A stretch of 64,000 nucleotides of DNA from Limimaricola sp. G21655-S1 (GCF_027213785.1 NZ_JAPWGO010000004.1:186001-250000), one strand, 5' to 3'; counted from the first letter of the stretch, positions 48,760 to 58,285 are shown. Program-made: numbers and translations. Notes: generated by a model not told the origin, from the letters alone.

Positions 48760-48972
48760 GCAAATTTTGGCCATTCGTTCCTGCGGCATCTCACCGCATT
48801 GCGACCTTCTAGACGCCTTTCATGCAGGGGCTTCATGCCGCGTTGCAGCGCAAGTGACTTAGCGTCATATCTCCGGATCGGCTATTCGGTTGCAATGCGG
48901 GGGGCAGCTTGTTTTAGTCTTGCTCGACAAGCGCGGAAACAAATCCGCCGGCACAACAACGGGGAGCGAGGC

Positions 48973-50073
48973 TTGGCCCAAGGCTCGAGTACGGAAGCGT
49001 TCGTGGAGTTCGAACGCGTGCAGAAAAGCTATGACGGCGAGAAACTCGTCGTTAAGGATCTCAATCTCTCGCTGCCGAAAGGCGAGTTTCTCACGATGCT
49101 GGGGCCATCGGGCTCCGGCAAGACCACCTGCCTGATGATGCTCGCGGGCTTCGAGACCGCCACGCATGGCGAGATCCGCCTCGACGGCAAGTCGATCAAC
49201 AACATCCCGCCGCACAAGCGCGGCATCGGCATGGTGTTCCAGAACTACGCGCTGTTCCCGCACATGACGGTGGGGGAGAACCTTTCCTTCCCGCTCGAGG
49301 TGCGCAAGCTGGGCAAGTCCGAGCGCGAACAGAAGATCACCCGTGCCCTCGACATGGTGCAGATGGGCGAGTTCAAGAACCGCCGGCCGACCCAGCTCTC
49401 GGGCGGCCAGCAGCAGCGTATCGCACTGGCCCGCGCGCTGGTGTTCGAGCCCGAGCTGGTGTTGATGGACGAGCCTCTGGGCGCGCTCGACAAGCAGCTG
49501 CGCGAGACGCTGCAGTTCGAGATCACCGAGCTGGCGCACCGGCTCGGGATCACCGTGGTCTACGTCACCCACGACCAGACCGAGGCGTTGACCATGTCAG
49601 ATCGCGTCGCGGTGTTCGACGACGGCCGGATCCAGCAGCTGGCGCCGCCCGACGAACTCTACGAGAAGCCGCAGAACAGCTTCGTCGCCCAGTTCATCGG
49701 CGAGAACAACACGCTTGAAGGCGTGGTCGAGAAAATCGACGCGACTTCCTGCCTAGTGCGGCTCGACGATGGCGAGGTGATCGACGCTCTGCCGGTCAAC
49801 GTGTCGAAGGTGGGGGAGCGGACCCGTGTCTCGATCCGCCCCGAGCGGGTCGAATCCAACCTCGAGCGCCTGCATCCCGACGCGCACACGCTTCCGGCCA
49901 CGGTGCAGGAGTTCATCTACATGGGTGACACCTTCCGCACGCGGCTCAAGGTCGCCGGGCGCGACGACTTCATCATGAAGACGCGTAACGCCCCCGACCA
50001 GCCGCGGCTGAAGCCGGGCGAGCAGATCCGCATCGGCTGGCTCGCCGAGGATTGCCGCGCGCTCGACGCCTGA
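48973..50073 (+). CDS. polyamine-type ABC transporter ATP-binding protein
   Basis: A 366-residue ABC ATPase of the PotA type: Walker A GPSGSGKTT, Q-loop VFQNYALFPHMTV, signature LSGGQQQRIALARAL, Walker B LVLMDEP, switch HDQ, and a C-terminal TOBE regulatory domain from about residue 275. TTG at 48973 behind GGGGAGCGAG is chosen because the open frame upstream crosses the AT-rich promoter. First gene of a four-gene import operon with a binding protein and two permeases. Confidence 0.92.
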   Translation: MAQGSSTEAFVEFERVQKSYDGEKLVVKDLNLSLPKGEFLTMLGPSGSGKTTCLMMLAGFETATHGEIRLDGKSINNIPPHKRGIGMVFQNYALFPHMTVGENLSFPLEVRKLGKSEREQKITRALDMVQMGEFKNRRPTQLSGGQQQRIALARALVFEPELVLMDEPLGALDKQLRETLQFEITELAHRLGITVVYVTHDQTEALTMSDRVAVFDDGRIQQLAPPDELYEKPQNSFVAQFIGENNTLEGVVEKIDATSCLVRLDDGEVIDALPVNVSKVGERTRVSIRPERVESNLERLHPDAHTLPATVQEFIYMGDTFRTRLKVAGRDDFIMKTRNAPDQPRLKPGEQIRIGWLAEDCRALDA

Positions 50074-50182
50074 AGTCGACCGCGCCACCGCGCCCCCGAC
50101 GGGGCGCGGCAAATGCGGGGCGTCGTCGCCCGGACCGCGTCCCCCGTGAAACCAAGAACCGGGTAATCAACGGGAGTTCTAC

Positions 50183-51304
50183 ATGAACATCACACGTCTT
50201 CTCACCGCGACCACCGCGCTGGTGGCGACCGCCACCATCGCCGGGGCCGAAAGCCATGTCGAAATGGCCAACGAGATGACCATCGTCAGCTGGGGCGGCG
50301 CCTATCAGGAAAGCCAGCGCAAGGCTTATGTCGAGCCCTATCTCGAGGCCAATCCCGAGGTCACCGTGACCTGGGACGAGAGCTCGGCCGAGGCGGTCGC
50401 CAAGCTGCGCGCCCAGAACGAGGCGGGCAACGTCACCTGGGATCTCGTCGACGCCGTGGCCTCCGACGCCATGCGCCTGTGCGACGAGGGCCTCGCCATG
50501 GAGGTCGACCACGACGAGCTTCTGGCCGAGGCGCCCGACGGCACCGCCGCCTCGGACGATTTCGGCGACCTGATCGTCTCGGACTGCTTCATCCCGCAGA
50601 TCGTCTACTCGACCACCGTCGGCTACCGCACCGACAACGCCGAATGGGAAGGCCGCACCCCCGAGGACATCTGCGCGATCTTCGATCTCGAGCAGTTCCC
50701 CGGCCAGCGCAGCCTCGAGAAGCGTCCGATCGGCAACATGGAATGGGCGCTGCTCTGCGACGGCGTCGCCAAGGACGAGATCTACGACGTGCTCGAGACC
50801 GAGGAAGGCCAGGACCGTGCCTTCGCCAAGCTCGACACCATCAAGGACAGCGTCATCTGGTGGTCGGCCGGCGCCGATACGCCGCAGCTTCTCGCCGATG
50901 GCGAGGTGGTGATGGGCTCGACCTATAACGGCCGCCTGTTCAGCCTGATCGCCGAGCAGGGCCAGCCGGTCGAGATGCTCTGGGACGCGCAGGTCTTCGA
51001 TCTGGACGGCTGGGTCATCCCCGAAGGGCTCGACGAGCCGACGCTGAACCGGGTGAAGGACTTCCTTCACTTCGCCACCGACACCCAGCGTCTCGCCGAC
51101 CAGTCGAAATACATCGCCTACGGTCCGGCGCGCCAGTCCTCGGCACCGATGGTCGACAAGCACGCCGAGCTCGGGATCGAGATGGCGCCGCACATGCCGA
51201 CCGACCCGGCCAACTCGGAGAACACCTTCCTCTACAACTACGAGTGGTGGGCGGACTACCGCGACGACCTGGACGCCAAGTTCCAGGCCTGGCTCGCCCA
51301 GTAA
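50183..51304 (+). CDS. ABC transporter periplasmic substrate-binding protein (PotD-like)
   Basis: A 373-residue protein with a signal peptide (about 1-22). The extracellular solute-binding fold has MTIVSWGGAYQESQRKAYVEPYLEANPEVTV, AKLRAQNEAGNVTWDLVD and the late DKHAELGIEMAPHMPT. The opening and GAYQESQRKA stretch match the spermidine/putrescine and opine-type binding proteins of this family. The exact ligand is inferred. It is 109 bases after the ATPase gene with GGGAG before its ATG. Confidence 0.92.
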   Translation: MNITRLLTATTALVATATIAGAESHVEMANEMTIVSWGGAYQESQRKAYVEPYLEANPEVTVTWDESSAEAVAKLRAQNEAGNVTWDLVDAVASDAMRLCDEGLAMEVDHDELLAEAPDGTAASDDFGDLIVSDCFIPQIVYSTTVGYRTDNAEWEGRTPEDICAIFDLEQFPGQRSLEKRPIGNMEWALLCDGVAKDEIYDVLETEEGQDRAFAKLDTIKDSVIWWSAGADTPQLLADGEVVMGSTYNGRLFSLIAEQGQPVEMLWDAQVFDLDGWVIPEGLDEPTLNRVKDFLHFATDTQRLADQSKYIAYGPARQSSAPMVDKHAELGIEMAPHMPTDPANSENTFLYNYEWWADYRDDLDAKFQAWLAQ

Positions 51305-51372
51305 CGCCTCCGGCGTGACCGCATGACGGGGCGGGGCCGCCACGGCCCCGTCCCACCCCCTGATCCGGAGGC

Positions 51373-52968
51373 ATGATGACCCACAGCGCGACGACACCCC
51401 CAGAGCAGCCGATGGCGGCCTTGCCGGGCGGCGAGGTGACCGAAGGCCCGATGCTGGCGGCCGATGGCACACCGCTCAAGGCCTCCCTGAAGCGCGCCCT
51501 CAGGCGCGAGAAGCTGCGCGCTCTTCTGCTGATCTCGCCGCTGCTGATCTTCATCCTCGTGGCCTTCGTCGGCCCGATCGCCGATATGCTGTTCCGTTCG
51601 GTCGAGAACCAGATCGTCTCGGAGACGCTGCCGCGCACCGTCGCGGCGCTGCGCGCCGAGGATACCCCCGAGGGCGAGGTGCCCGACGAGGAGGTCTTCG
51701 CGCAGCTCTACACCGACCTCGTGATCGCCGAGGAATACAAGATCCACACCCGGCTCGGCAGCCGGCTGAACTACGAGATGACCGGCGTGTCGTCGCTGTT
51801 CCGCAGCACCGGCCGCGATGTCGGCCGCTTCGACACCGACATCTACACCGACCAGTTCGTCGAGGCCGCCCCGGCGCTCGAGGACCCGGCCAACTGGGTC
51901 GCCTGGATGGAGGAGGAGGCGGTCCGCGAGGCGCTGCCGCTGACCGCCGACGCCTGGGACGAATGGGTCACCCTCACGGTCGAGGAGAACGAGGACGACC
52001 CGCTGGAGGAGGATGTCCCCGACTTCGTCTTCACCACACTCTACCGCGATCTCACGGCGGGGGCGACGCCGCCCGATGCCTTTCCCGATGTCGACGTCTC
52101 GGGCTTCGAGACGGTCTCGATAAAGGCGCTGTTCGAGGACTCGGACGAGGACTGGATGGACCCGCAGCTGTGGCAGCTGATCGAGACCTACAGCCCGGAA
52201 TACACCGACGGCTACTTCCTCAATGCCGTCGACATGATGAACGGCCCCGACGGCGAGGCGCAGTTCCGCCCCGACGACCAGCGCATCTATCTCAAGCTGT
52301 TCTGGCGCACGATGTGGATGTCGATGGTGATCACCTTCTCCTGCATCCTGCTGGGCTACCCGATCGCCTACCTTCTCTCGACGCTGCCGCTGCGCTCGGC
52401 CAACGTGCTGATGATCCTCGTGCTGCTGCCGTTCTGGACCTCGTTGCTGGTGCGGACATCAGCCTGGAAGGTGCTGCTGCAGCAGCAGGGCGTGATCAAC
52501 GACACGCTCGTGTGGCTCGGTCTCGTCGACAACTTCAACCGGCTGCAGCTGATCAACAACATCACCGGCACGGTGATCGCGATGACCCACATCCTGCTGC
52601 CCTTCATGATCCTGCCGCTTTATTCGGTGATGAAGACCATCCCGCCCTCCTATGTGCGGGCCGCCAAGTCGATGGGCGCGAATGACTGGACCGCATTCTG
52701 GCGGGTATGGTTCCCGCTCTCGGTGCCGGGCATCGGCGCAGGCTCGATCCTCGTCTTCATCCTGTCGATCGGCTACTACATCACGCCGGAGATCGTCGGC
52801 GGCACCGAGGGCGTGTTCATCTCGAACCGGATCGCCTACCACATCTCGTCGTCGCTGAACTGGGGTCTCGCGGCCGCCTTGGGCTCGATCCTGCTGGCTC
52901 TCGTGCTGGTGCTCTACTGGCTCTACGACCGCATCGTCGGCATCGACAACGTCAAGCTGGGAGGCTGA
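51373..52968 (+). CDS. ABC transporter permease with large inserted loop
   Basis: A 531-residue permease, much longer than the 280-320 usual for PotB. Residues about 50-72 are the first membrane helix (LLLISPLLIFILVAFVGPI). A hydrophilic, strongly acidic segment of about 230 residues follows (about 75-310, for example ENEDDPLEEDVPDF). The normal permease core resumes at LKLFWRTMWMSMVITFSCILLGYPIAYLL. The coupling motif is in AAKSMGANDWTAFWRVWFPLSVPGI. The insert must be periplasmic by topology and might contact the binding protein. Confidence 0.9.
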   Translation: MMTHSATTPPEQPMAALPGGEVTEGPMLAADGTPLKASLKRALRREKLRALLLISPLLIFILVAFVGPIADMLFRSVENQIVSETLPRTVAALRAEDTPEGEVPDEEVFAQLYTDLVIAEEYKIHTRLGSRLNYEMTGVSSLFRSTGRDVGRFDTDIYTDQFVEAAPALEDPANWVAWMEEEAVREALPLTADAWDEWVTLTVEENEDDPLEEDVPDFVFTTLYRDLTAGATPPDAFPDVDVSGFETVSIKALFEDSDEDWMDPQLWQLIETYSPEYTDGYFLNAVDMMNGPDGEAQFRPDDQRIYLKLFWRTMWMSMVITFSCILLGYPIAYLLSTLPLRSANVLMILVLLPFWTSLLVRTSAWKVLLQQQGVINDTLVWLGLVDNFNRLQLINNITGTVIAMTHILLPFMILPLYSVMKTIPPSYVRAAKSMGANDWTAFWRVWFPLSVPGIGAGSILVFILSIGYYITPEIVGGTEGVFISNRIAYHISSSLNWGLAAALGSILLALVLVLYWLYDRIVGIDNVKLGG

Positions 52969-52972
52969 GAGA

Positions 52973-53827
52973 ATGGCTGCACTTCCCCCCTACGCCTCGA
53001 CCGGCCAGAAGATCTGGCACTATGCCTACCGGATCATCTGCGGGCTGATCTTCTTCTTCCTGATCGCGCCGATCATCATCATCATCCCGCTGTCCTTCAA
53101 TGCCGAGAACTTCTTCACCTTTACCCCGAAGATGCTGGCGTTGGACCCGGAGGGCTATTCGCTCAAGCATTACCGGGACTTCTTCACCAATCCCGACTGG
53201 CAGGTGCCGCTTTGGAACTCGCTGAAGATCGCGCCGGTCGCGACCTTCATCTCGGTCGCACTCGGTACGCTCGCGGCGATCGGCCTGAGCCAGCCGCACG
53301 TGCCGTTCCGCCGCGCCATCATGGCGACGCTTATCTCGCCGATGATCGTGCCGCTAATCATCTCGGCCGCGGGCATGTATTTCTTCTACAGCCGGATCGG
53401 TCTGCAGGGGACCTACTGGGGCGTGGTGCTGGCCCATGCCGCGCTGGGCATCCCCTTCGTGATCATCACGGTGACCGCGACCTTGGTTGGCTTCGACCGT
53501 TCTCTGACGCGTGCCGCGGCCAATCTCGGGGCAGGGCCGGTGCGTACCTTCTTCAAGGTGCAGATGCCGCTGATCCTGCCGGGCGTGGTCTCGGGTGGCC
53601 TGTTCGCCTTCATCACCTCCTTCGACGAGGTGGTGGTGGTGCTCTTCGTGGGTTCTGCCGGTCAGAAGACACTGCCCTGGCAGATGTTCACCGGTCTGCG
53701 CGAGCAGATCTCGCCCACAATCCTTGCCGCCGCGACGGTGCTGATCTCGATTTCGGTGGTGCTGCTGGTGACGCTCGAAGTGCTGCGGCGCCGTTCCGAG
53801 CGACTGCGCGGCATGTCACCGGGCTGA
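52973..53827 (+). CDS. ABC transporter permease (PotC-like)
   Basis: A 284-residue second permease of normal length with six membrane helices. The coupling helix is in AAANLGAGPVRTFFKVQMPLILPGVVSG. It begins 4 bases after its partner, behind GGGAGGCTGAGAG. Together with the larger permease it forms the transmembrane channel. A terminator hairpin follows at 53851. Confidence 0.94.
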   Translation: MAALPPYASTGQKIWHYAYRIICGLIFFFLIAPIIIIIPLSFNAENFFTFTPKMLALDPEGYSLKHYRDFFTNPDWQVPLWNSLKIAPVATFISVALGTLAAIGLSQPHVPFRRAIMATLISPMIVPLIISAAGMYFFYSRIGLQGTYWGVVLAHAALGIPFVIITVTATLVGFDRSLTRAAANLGAGPVRTFFKVQMPLILPGVVSGGLFAFITSFDEVVVVLFVGSAGQKTLPWQMFTGLREQISPTILAAATVLISISVVLLVTLEVLRRRSERLRGMSPG

Positions 53828-53850
53828 GGCCCGCCGCCACCGCCGACCGC

Positions 53851-53877
53851 AACGCCCCGCCCAGAGAGCGGGGCGTT
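53851..53877 (+). terminator. terminator of the ABC transporter operon
   Basis: AACGCCCCGC / GCGGGGCGTT is a perfect 10-bp stem with a 7-base loop, 23 bases after the last permease stop. The trailing sequence is only weakly T-rich. Confidence 0.65.
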
Positions 53878-53890
53878 GTCGTTCCGGGAC

Positions 53891-53935
53891 CAAGATCCTT
53901 CGAAGGATCTTGTCCGAACCCTTTAAAGGGTTCGG
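53891..53935. repeat. two back-to-back perfect 22-bp palindromes
   Basis: Positions 53891-53912 (CAAGATCCTTC and its exact reverse complement) and 53914-53935 (CCGAACCCTTT and its exact reverse complement) are each perfect, loopless palindromes separated by one base. They lie between convergent genes, so they may act as a two-way terminator or belong to a dispersed palindromic repeat family. Confidence 0.9.
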
Positions 53936-53937
53936 CG

Positions 53938-54867
53938 TCAGGGCAGCAGCGCCAGCCAGATGGTCGCCGACAGCACCGAGGCCACCGTGCCGATCAGGAC
54001 CGCTGAAGCGGCGACGCGCTTGGCGTGGCCATAGATGCTGGCGAAGAGATAGGCGTTCACCCCCGGCGCCATCGCCGCGGTGATGATCGCCGAGCGGAAG
54101 GCGGGAACCTTCAGCCCGACCAGCGAGCCCAGCCCCCAGACCACCGCCGGATGCAGCACGAGCGACACCGCGACCACGTAGAGGATCACGCGCATGTCGC
54201 CCTCGGGCCGGTATCGGTGGAGGATACCGCCCAGCCCGAACAACGCCGCCGGCAAAGCCGCTCGCGCCATCAGTTCCAAAGCCTCGACCAGCACCTCCGG
54301 CAGCGGCAGCCCCGACAGGTTGACCGCGGCGCCCATGAGGATGCCGAGGATCAGAGCGTTGCGTCCCATGCCGCGCAGAACTTGGGCAGGTAGTTCCCTG
54401 AGCGAGCCGCCCTTCGCGCGGGCGAACTCCATCGCCGTGATGCCCACCGCGTAGCAGAACGGTGAATGCAGGGCGATGATCGCGAAGTTGGCCTGCAGCG
54501 CATCGGGGCCATAGGCGCGCTCGGTGATCGGCAGGCCCAGCAGCAATGAGTTCGAGAACAGCCCCACGAATCCGATCGCCACCGCGTCCTCCCAGGACCG
54601 GCCGAAGATCAGCCGCGCGCCAAAGAGGCCGGCGGCGAAGCCCGCCAGCGCCCCGGCATAAAAGCTGCCCAGAAGCGCCATATCGAATTCCTGCGCGAGA
54701 TCGAGCCGCGCGATGGCGAGAAACAGCAGACAGGGGATGGCGAAGCCTTGGGCGAATTTCATGAGCCCGTCGATCGCGGGTTCGGTGATCCAGCCGCGCC
54801 ACGAAGCCAGATAACCAAAGCCCAGCACGAGGAAGACCGGCAAGGTGACGGTGAGCAGCAGGATCAT
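53938..54867 (-). CDS. AEC family auxin-efflux-type transporter
   Basis: A 309-residue membrane protein with about ten helices in two five-helix halves. Conserved elements are ALAGFAAGLFGARLIFGRSWEDAVAIGFVGLFSNSLLLGLPI and ITAAMAPGVNAYLFASIYG. AEC carriers export organic acids such as malate. The substrate is unknown. It is last in the minus-strand gene series and separated from the MBL gene by a small hairpin. Confidence 0.9.
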   Translation of the reverse strand: MILLLTVTLPVFLVLGFGYLASWRGWITEPAIDGLMKFAQGFAIPCLLFLAIARLDLAQEFDMALLGSFYAGALAGFAAGLFGARLIFGRSWEDAVAIGFVGLFSNSLLLGLPITERAYGPDALQANFAIIALHSPFCYAVGITAMEFARAKGGSLRELPAQVLRGMGRNALILGILMGAAVNLSGLPLPEVLVEALELMARAALPAALFGLGGILHRYRPEGDMRVILYVVAVSLVLHPAVVWGLGSLVGLKVPAFRSAIITAAMAPGVNAYLFASIYGHAKRVAASAVLIGTVASVLSATIWLALLP

Positions 54868-54920
54868 CCGAAGGCCTCCGCGCGGGCGGGTGCCGCGGAT
54901 ATGCGTCAGGTCGAATTGGA

Positions 54921-54939
54921 GAAGGGGTGGGACCCCTTC
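54921..54939. terminator. short hairpin between MBL and AEC genes
   Basis: GAAGGGGT-GGG-ACCCCTTC is a perfect 8-bp stem just beyond the MBL hydrolase stop, with only a weak T-rich tail on the minus strand. It may attenuate rather than terminate. Confidence 0.4.
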
Positions 54940-54942
54940 GCC

Positions 54943-55743
54943 CTACAGGTCGAAGGCGAGCGTCATCCCGTCGAAGGCCGGGGAGACGTGCTCCGGGGTT
55001 TCGGCTTCGAGCGTCGCGTAGTCGAGGTCGAAATGCATGTTGGTCAGCACGGCCCGTACCGGTGCGGCTCGTGCGATCCACTCGAGGGTGAGGTCGAGAT
55101 GTGCGTGGCTGGGGTGCGGCTTGCGGCGCAGCGCGTCGACGATCATGCAGCCGAGCCCGTCGAGGTGACGCCAGGCGGCGTCGGGGATTTCGCTGACATC
55201 CGGCAGGTAGGCGAGCCTGCCACAGCGCAGACCCAGCGCCGTGATATCTCCATGCACGAGATCGAAGGGTGTCAAGCGGATCTCACCGCCAGCGCCGTCG
55301 ACCACGATCTCTCCCTCGATCCGATGCAGATCGCAGATCGGAGGGTAGGACGAGCCCGGCGGCGTCTCGAATGCATAGCCGAAGCGTTGTGTCAGCGCCG
55401 CATGGGTCGGCGCGTCGGCCCAGCACTGCAGCCGGCTGCGCATGTTGAAGGCGATCATCCGCAGATCGTCGATGCCATGCACATGGTCGGCATGGGCATG
55501 GGTCCAGACCACGCCGTCCAGCTCGCCGACCTCGGCCGCGAGCAGCTGCGCGCGCAGGTCGGGGGAGGTGTCGATCAGCACCCGGGTGACGCCCCTCGGC
55601 CCATGCCGGGTCAGCAGCAGCGAGCAGCGGCTGCGCGCATTGCGCGGCTCGGCAGGATCGCAATCGCCCCAGAGGTTGCCCAGTCGCGGCACGCCACCAG
55701 AAGAGCCGCAGCCGAGGATGCGCGCCTCCAGACGGTCGCTCAT
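54943..55743 (-). CDS. metallo-beta-lactamase fold hydrolase (PhnP-like)
   Basis: A 266-residue MBL protein. It starts ARILGCGSSGGVPRLG, has the metal-binding motif THAHADHVHGID at about residue 80, further ligands in LVHGDITA and YLPDVSEIP, and the late LTNMHFDLDY. This layout resembles PhnP phosphodiesterases, although no phn genes are near. It overlaps the TatD gene by ATGA, so the two are coupled. Confidence 0.9.
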   Translation of the reverse strand: MSDRLEARILGCGSSGGVPRLGNLWGDCDPAEPRNARSRCSLLLTRHGPRGVTRVLIDTSPDLRAQLLAAEVGELDGVVWTHAHADHVHGIDDLRMIAFNMRSRLQCWADAPTHAALTQRFGYAFETPPGSSYPPICDLHRIEGEIVVDGAGGEIRLTPFDLVHGDITALGLRCGRLAYLPDVSEIPDAAWRHLDGLGCMIVDALRRKPHPSHAHLDLTLEWIARAAPVRAVLTNMHFDLDYATLEAETPEHVSPAFDGMTLAFDL

Positions 55744-56558
55744 GCGGGGCTCCGTTCCGGGGTCCAGGCAGCGGCCTTGGCGAAGAGGCGGTCGAAATTG
55801 GCCGAGGTCCGCGCCGCGAAATCGGGCAGGGACAGGCCGAACAGCTCGGCCCCGACCTTGGCCGTATGAGCGGCATAAGCGGGTTCGTTGCGGCGGCCCC
55901 GATGGGGGGGCGGGGCGAGGTAGGGGCTATCGGTTTCCACGAGGATGCGGTCGAGAGGCGCGCTCGCGAAGATCTCGCGCAGTTCCCCCGAGCGCGGGAA
56001 CGCGGCGATGCCGGACATCGACAGGTAGAAGCCGAGATCGAGCGCCGCGCGGCCCAGCGCAGCGGAGGAGGAGAAGCAGTGCATCATGCACTGGTAGGCG
56101 CCGGCCGCGTGCTCCTCGGCAAGGATACGTGCCATGTCGTCATCGGCGTCGCGTGCATGGATGATCAGCGGCAACCCGGTCCGGCGCGCCGCCTCGATAT
56201 GGATGCGCAGGGACTCTTGCTGCACGCCCTTGCTCTCGGCGGTATGGTGATAGTCGAGTCCGGTTTCGCCGATGCCGACCATCTTGGGATGCCGGGCCAG
56301 GGTCTCCAGTTCCTCGACCGAGGCGAGGGGTTCGTCGGCGGCGCTCATCGGGTGGGTGCCCACCGCCCAGAAGACCGGGTCATGCGTCTCGGAAATCGCG
56401 CGCACGCTGTCGGCGTTCTTCAATTTCGTGCAGATCGTGACCATGCGGGTGACGCCGGCGTCGAGCGCCCGCGCGATGACGGCCTCCCGTTCCTCGGCGA
56501 AGTCGGGGAAGTCGAGATGGCAATGCGCGTCGACGAGCTGAAAGTCTTGAGAAGTCAT
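55740..56558 (-). CDS. tatD: TatD family metal-dependent deoxyribonuclease
   Basis: A 272-residue TIM-barrel hydrolase. Metal sites appear in VDAHCHLDF, GIGETGLDYH, IIHARDADDD, MMHCFSSS and ETDSPYLAPPPHRG. TatD enzymes act as 3'-5' exonucleases or DNA repair nucleases. It lies between holB and the MBL gene in a compact operon, 6 bases after holB. Confidence 0.94.
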   Translation of the reverse strand: MTSQDFQLVDAHCHLDFPDFAEEREAVIARALDAGVTRMVTICTKLKNADSVRAISETHDPVFWAVGTHPMSAADEPLASVEELETLARHPKMVGIGETGLDYHHTAESKGVQQESLRIHIEAARRTGLPLIIHARDADDDMARILAEEHAAGAYQCMMHCFSSSAALGRAALDLGFYLSMSGIAAFPRSGELREIFASAPLDRILVETDSPYLAPPPHRGRRNEPAYAAHTAKVGAELFGLSLPDFAARTSANFDRLFAKAAAWTPERSPA

Positions 56559-56564
56559 CTGGCC

Positions 56565-57656
56565 TCAGGCTGCGGCGGATCCGGCCGCGGTGGCTTCGAT
56601 CCTCAGCAGCATATCTAGAAGCAGCGCCGAAGGGTCAAGGTTGACCGCCCGCCCGTGCCGCGCCCGGGCCGAAAGCTCCTGACCCAGCTCGGCGATGCGA
56701 CGCGCCGCCCGCGCGTCGGGCGCCAGTGTCATCAGCAGACGGGCTTCGCCGGGCGCGCCCTGCAGGTCAGGCTCGCCCATCAGCCCGGCGCGCGCGGCGC
56801 GGGTCAGCAGCAGGTCGATCAGGTCTAGCATCAGCGGAAACCGCAACTCGGCGCCCTTGCCGCCGCAGGCTTCGGCCATGGCGATGGCGCGGGGGCGGTC
56901 GATATGCGGCAGTCCCGACAGGAGCCCCACGAGATCGGCATAGAGCGCGCGCCCGTCGGACTGGGCGATCCGCGCGGCGCCCCCGACCGATCCCGTGGCC
57001 AGCACGGCGAGCGCCTCGGGGGCTTCGCTGGAAACCCCGGCCTGCGCCAGTGCCTCGGCCAGGGGGGCGGGCTCCAGCGGTCGCAGCCTCAGCACGCGGC
57101 AGCGCGACCGGATGGTCGGTAGCAGGGCGGAGGGCTGGTGCGAGATCAGCAGCAGCGTGGTGTTGGCCGGGGGCTCCTCCAGTTCCTTCAGGAGCGCATT
57201 GGCGGCTGAGACGTTCATCTCGTCGGCGGCGTCGACGATCACCGCGCGGTGCCCGCCATCGGCCGAGCTGAGATGGAAGAAGCTCTTCAGCTTGCGCATC
57301 TCCTCGACCCGGATCTGCGCCGAAAGCCTGTCGCCCTTGTCATTGGGCCCACGCTTGAGCACGAAGAGCCGCGGGTGGGATCCGGCACGGATGCGGCGCA
57401 AATCGGGATCGTCGTCTTGCAGATCGAGCCCGTCCGCGGCCTGGCGCCCGGCCAGCAGATGCGCCGCGATGCGGTAGGCCAGCGTCGCCTTGCCGACCCC
57501 CATCGGCCCCGTCAGAAGCCAACCCGAATGCAGCCGCCCGCCGGCCTGTGCCGCGAGAAACTCGGCCTCGGCGGCCTCCTGACCGAGCAGCCGGGCGGTT
57601 TCGCGCGGATGAGGCAGGCCGGGCAGGCCGGTCGGATCGGGAAGATCCTCGCTCAT
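56565..57656 (-). CDS. holB: DNA polymerase III delta prime subunit
   Basis: A 363-residue clamp-loader subunit. It has the P-loop-like GPMGVGKATLAYRIAAHLL, VIVDAADEMNVSAANALLKELEEPPANT and the SRC motif TIRSRCRVLRLRP. It keeps the clamp-loader AAA+ shape but has no zinc-binding cysteine cluster. ATGA overlap with tmk, a pairing that is widespread. Confidence 0.95.
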   Translation of the reverse strand: MSEDLPDPTGLPGLPHPRETARLLGQEAAEAEFLAAQAGGRLHSGWLLTGPMGVGKATLAYRIAAHLLAGRQAADGLDLQDDDPDLRRIRAGSHPRLFVLKRGPNDKGDRLSAQIRVEEMRKLKSFFHLSSADGGHRAVIVDAADEMNVSAANALLKELEEPPANTTLLLISHQPSALLPTIRSRCRVLRLRPLEPAPLAEALAQAGVSSEAPEALAVLATGSVGGAARIAQSDGRALYADLVGLLSGLPHIDRPRAIAMAEACGGKGAELRFPLMLDLIDLLLTRAARAGLMGEPDLQGAPGEARLLMTLAPDARAARRIAELGQELSARARHGRAVNLDPSALLLDMLLRIEATAAGSAAA

Positions 57657-58285
57657 GGCACGAGCCCCAGGCGGGGCAGGGCGATGCCGGCGATCTCCGC
57701 CGCCACGGATTCGGGCGTCCGGTTGCCGTCGATCACCTGAAATCGCCGGGGCGCATCCTTTGCGAGACCGAGAAAGCCCGCGCGCAGAGTGTTCTGGAAG
57801 CCGAGGCCCATATCCTCGAACCGGTCCTCGCCGGAACCGCGCGCGAGGCCACGGGCCAAGGCGGTGGCCGGGTCCATGTCGATCAGGAAGGTAAGGTCGG
57901 GCTCCGTGCCGATCATCAGATCGTGCAGGCGGTCGACCGTCGCGCGCAGATCGCCACGAGTCGCGCCCTGATAGACGCGGGTGCTGTCAGCGAAGCGATC
58001 GGTGATCACGGTCTGGCCATGGGCAAGGGCCGGGCGGATGGTCCGCTCCAGGTGATCGCGCCGCGCCGCAGTGAACAGCAGCAGCTCGGTCTCGGCCGAC
58101 CAGCGGGCCGTATCCCCTGTGAGCAGTAGCTGCCGGATCTCCTCGGCGCCGGGGCTGCCGCCGGGCTCGCGCGTCAGCACCGCCTCGTGGCCGAGACCGC
58201 GTAGCCGATCGGCCAGCAGCCGCGCCTGGGTCGACTTGCCGGAGCCGTCGATGCCCTCGAAGCTGATGAAGAGCCCTGTTGCCAC
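57653..58285 (-). CDS. tmk: thymidylate kinase
   Basis: A 210-residue dTMP kinase with P-loop FEGIDGSGKSTQARLLADRL, TREPGGSPGAEEIRQLLL, the DRFADSTRVYQG motif and DLTFLIDMDP. It phosphorylates dTMP to dTDP. It begins 4 bases after dacC and overlaps holB. Confidence 0.96.
   Translation of the reverse strand: MATGLFISFEGIDGSGKSTQARLLADRLRGLGHEAVLTREPGGSPGAEEIRQLLLTGDTARWSAETELLLFTAARRDHLERTIRPALAHGQTVITDRFADSTRVYQGATRGDLRATVDRLHDLMIGTEPDLTFLIDMDPATALARGLARGSGEDRFEDMGLGFQNTLRAGFLGLAKDAPRRFQVIDGNRTPESVAAEIAGIALPRLGLVP

Larger units (their letters stand above)
48512..48972. other. 461-base intergenic stretch before the ABC transporter operon
   Basis: No gene seen. It contains hairpins after the tRNA (48520-48540 without T run, and a terminator at 48577-48603). 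From 48720 to 48775 a distinctly AT-rich block with an inverted repeat probably belongs to the transporter promoter. Confidence 0.5.
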
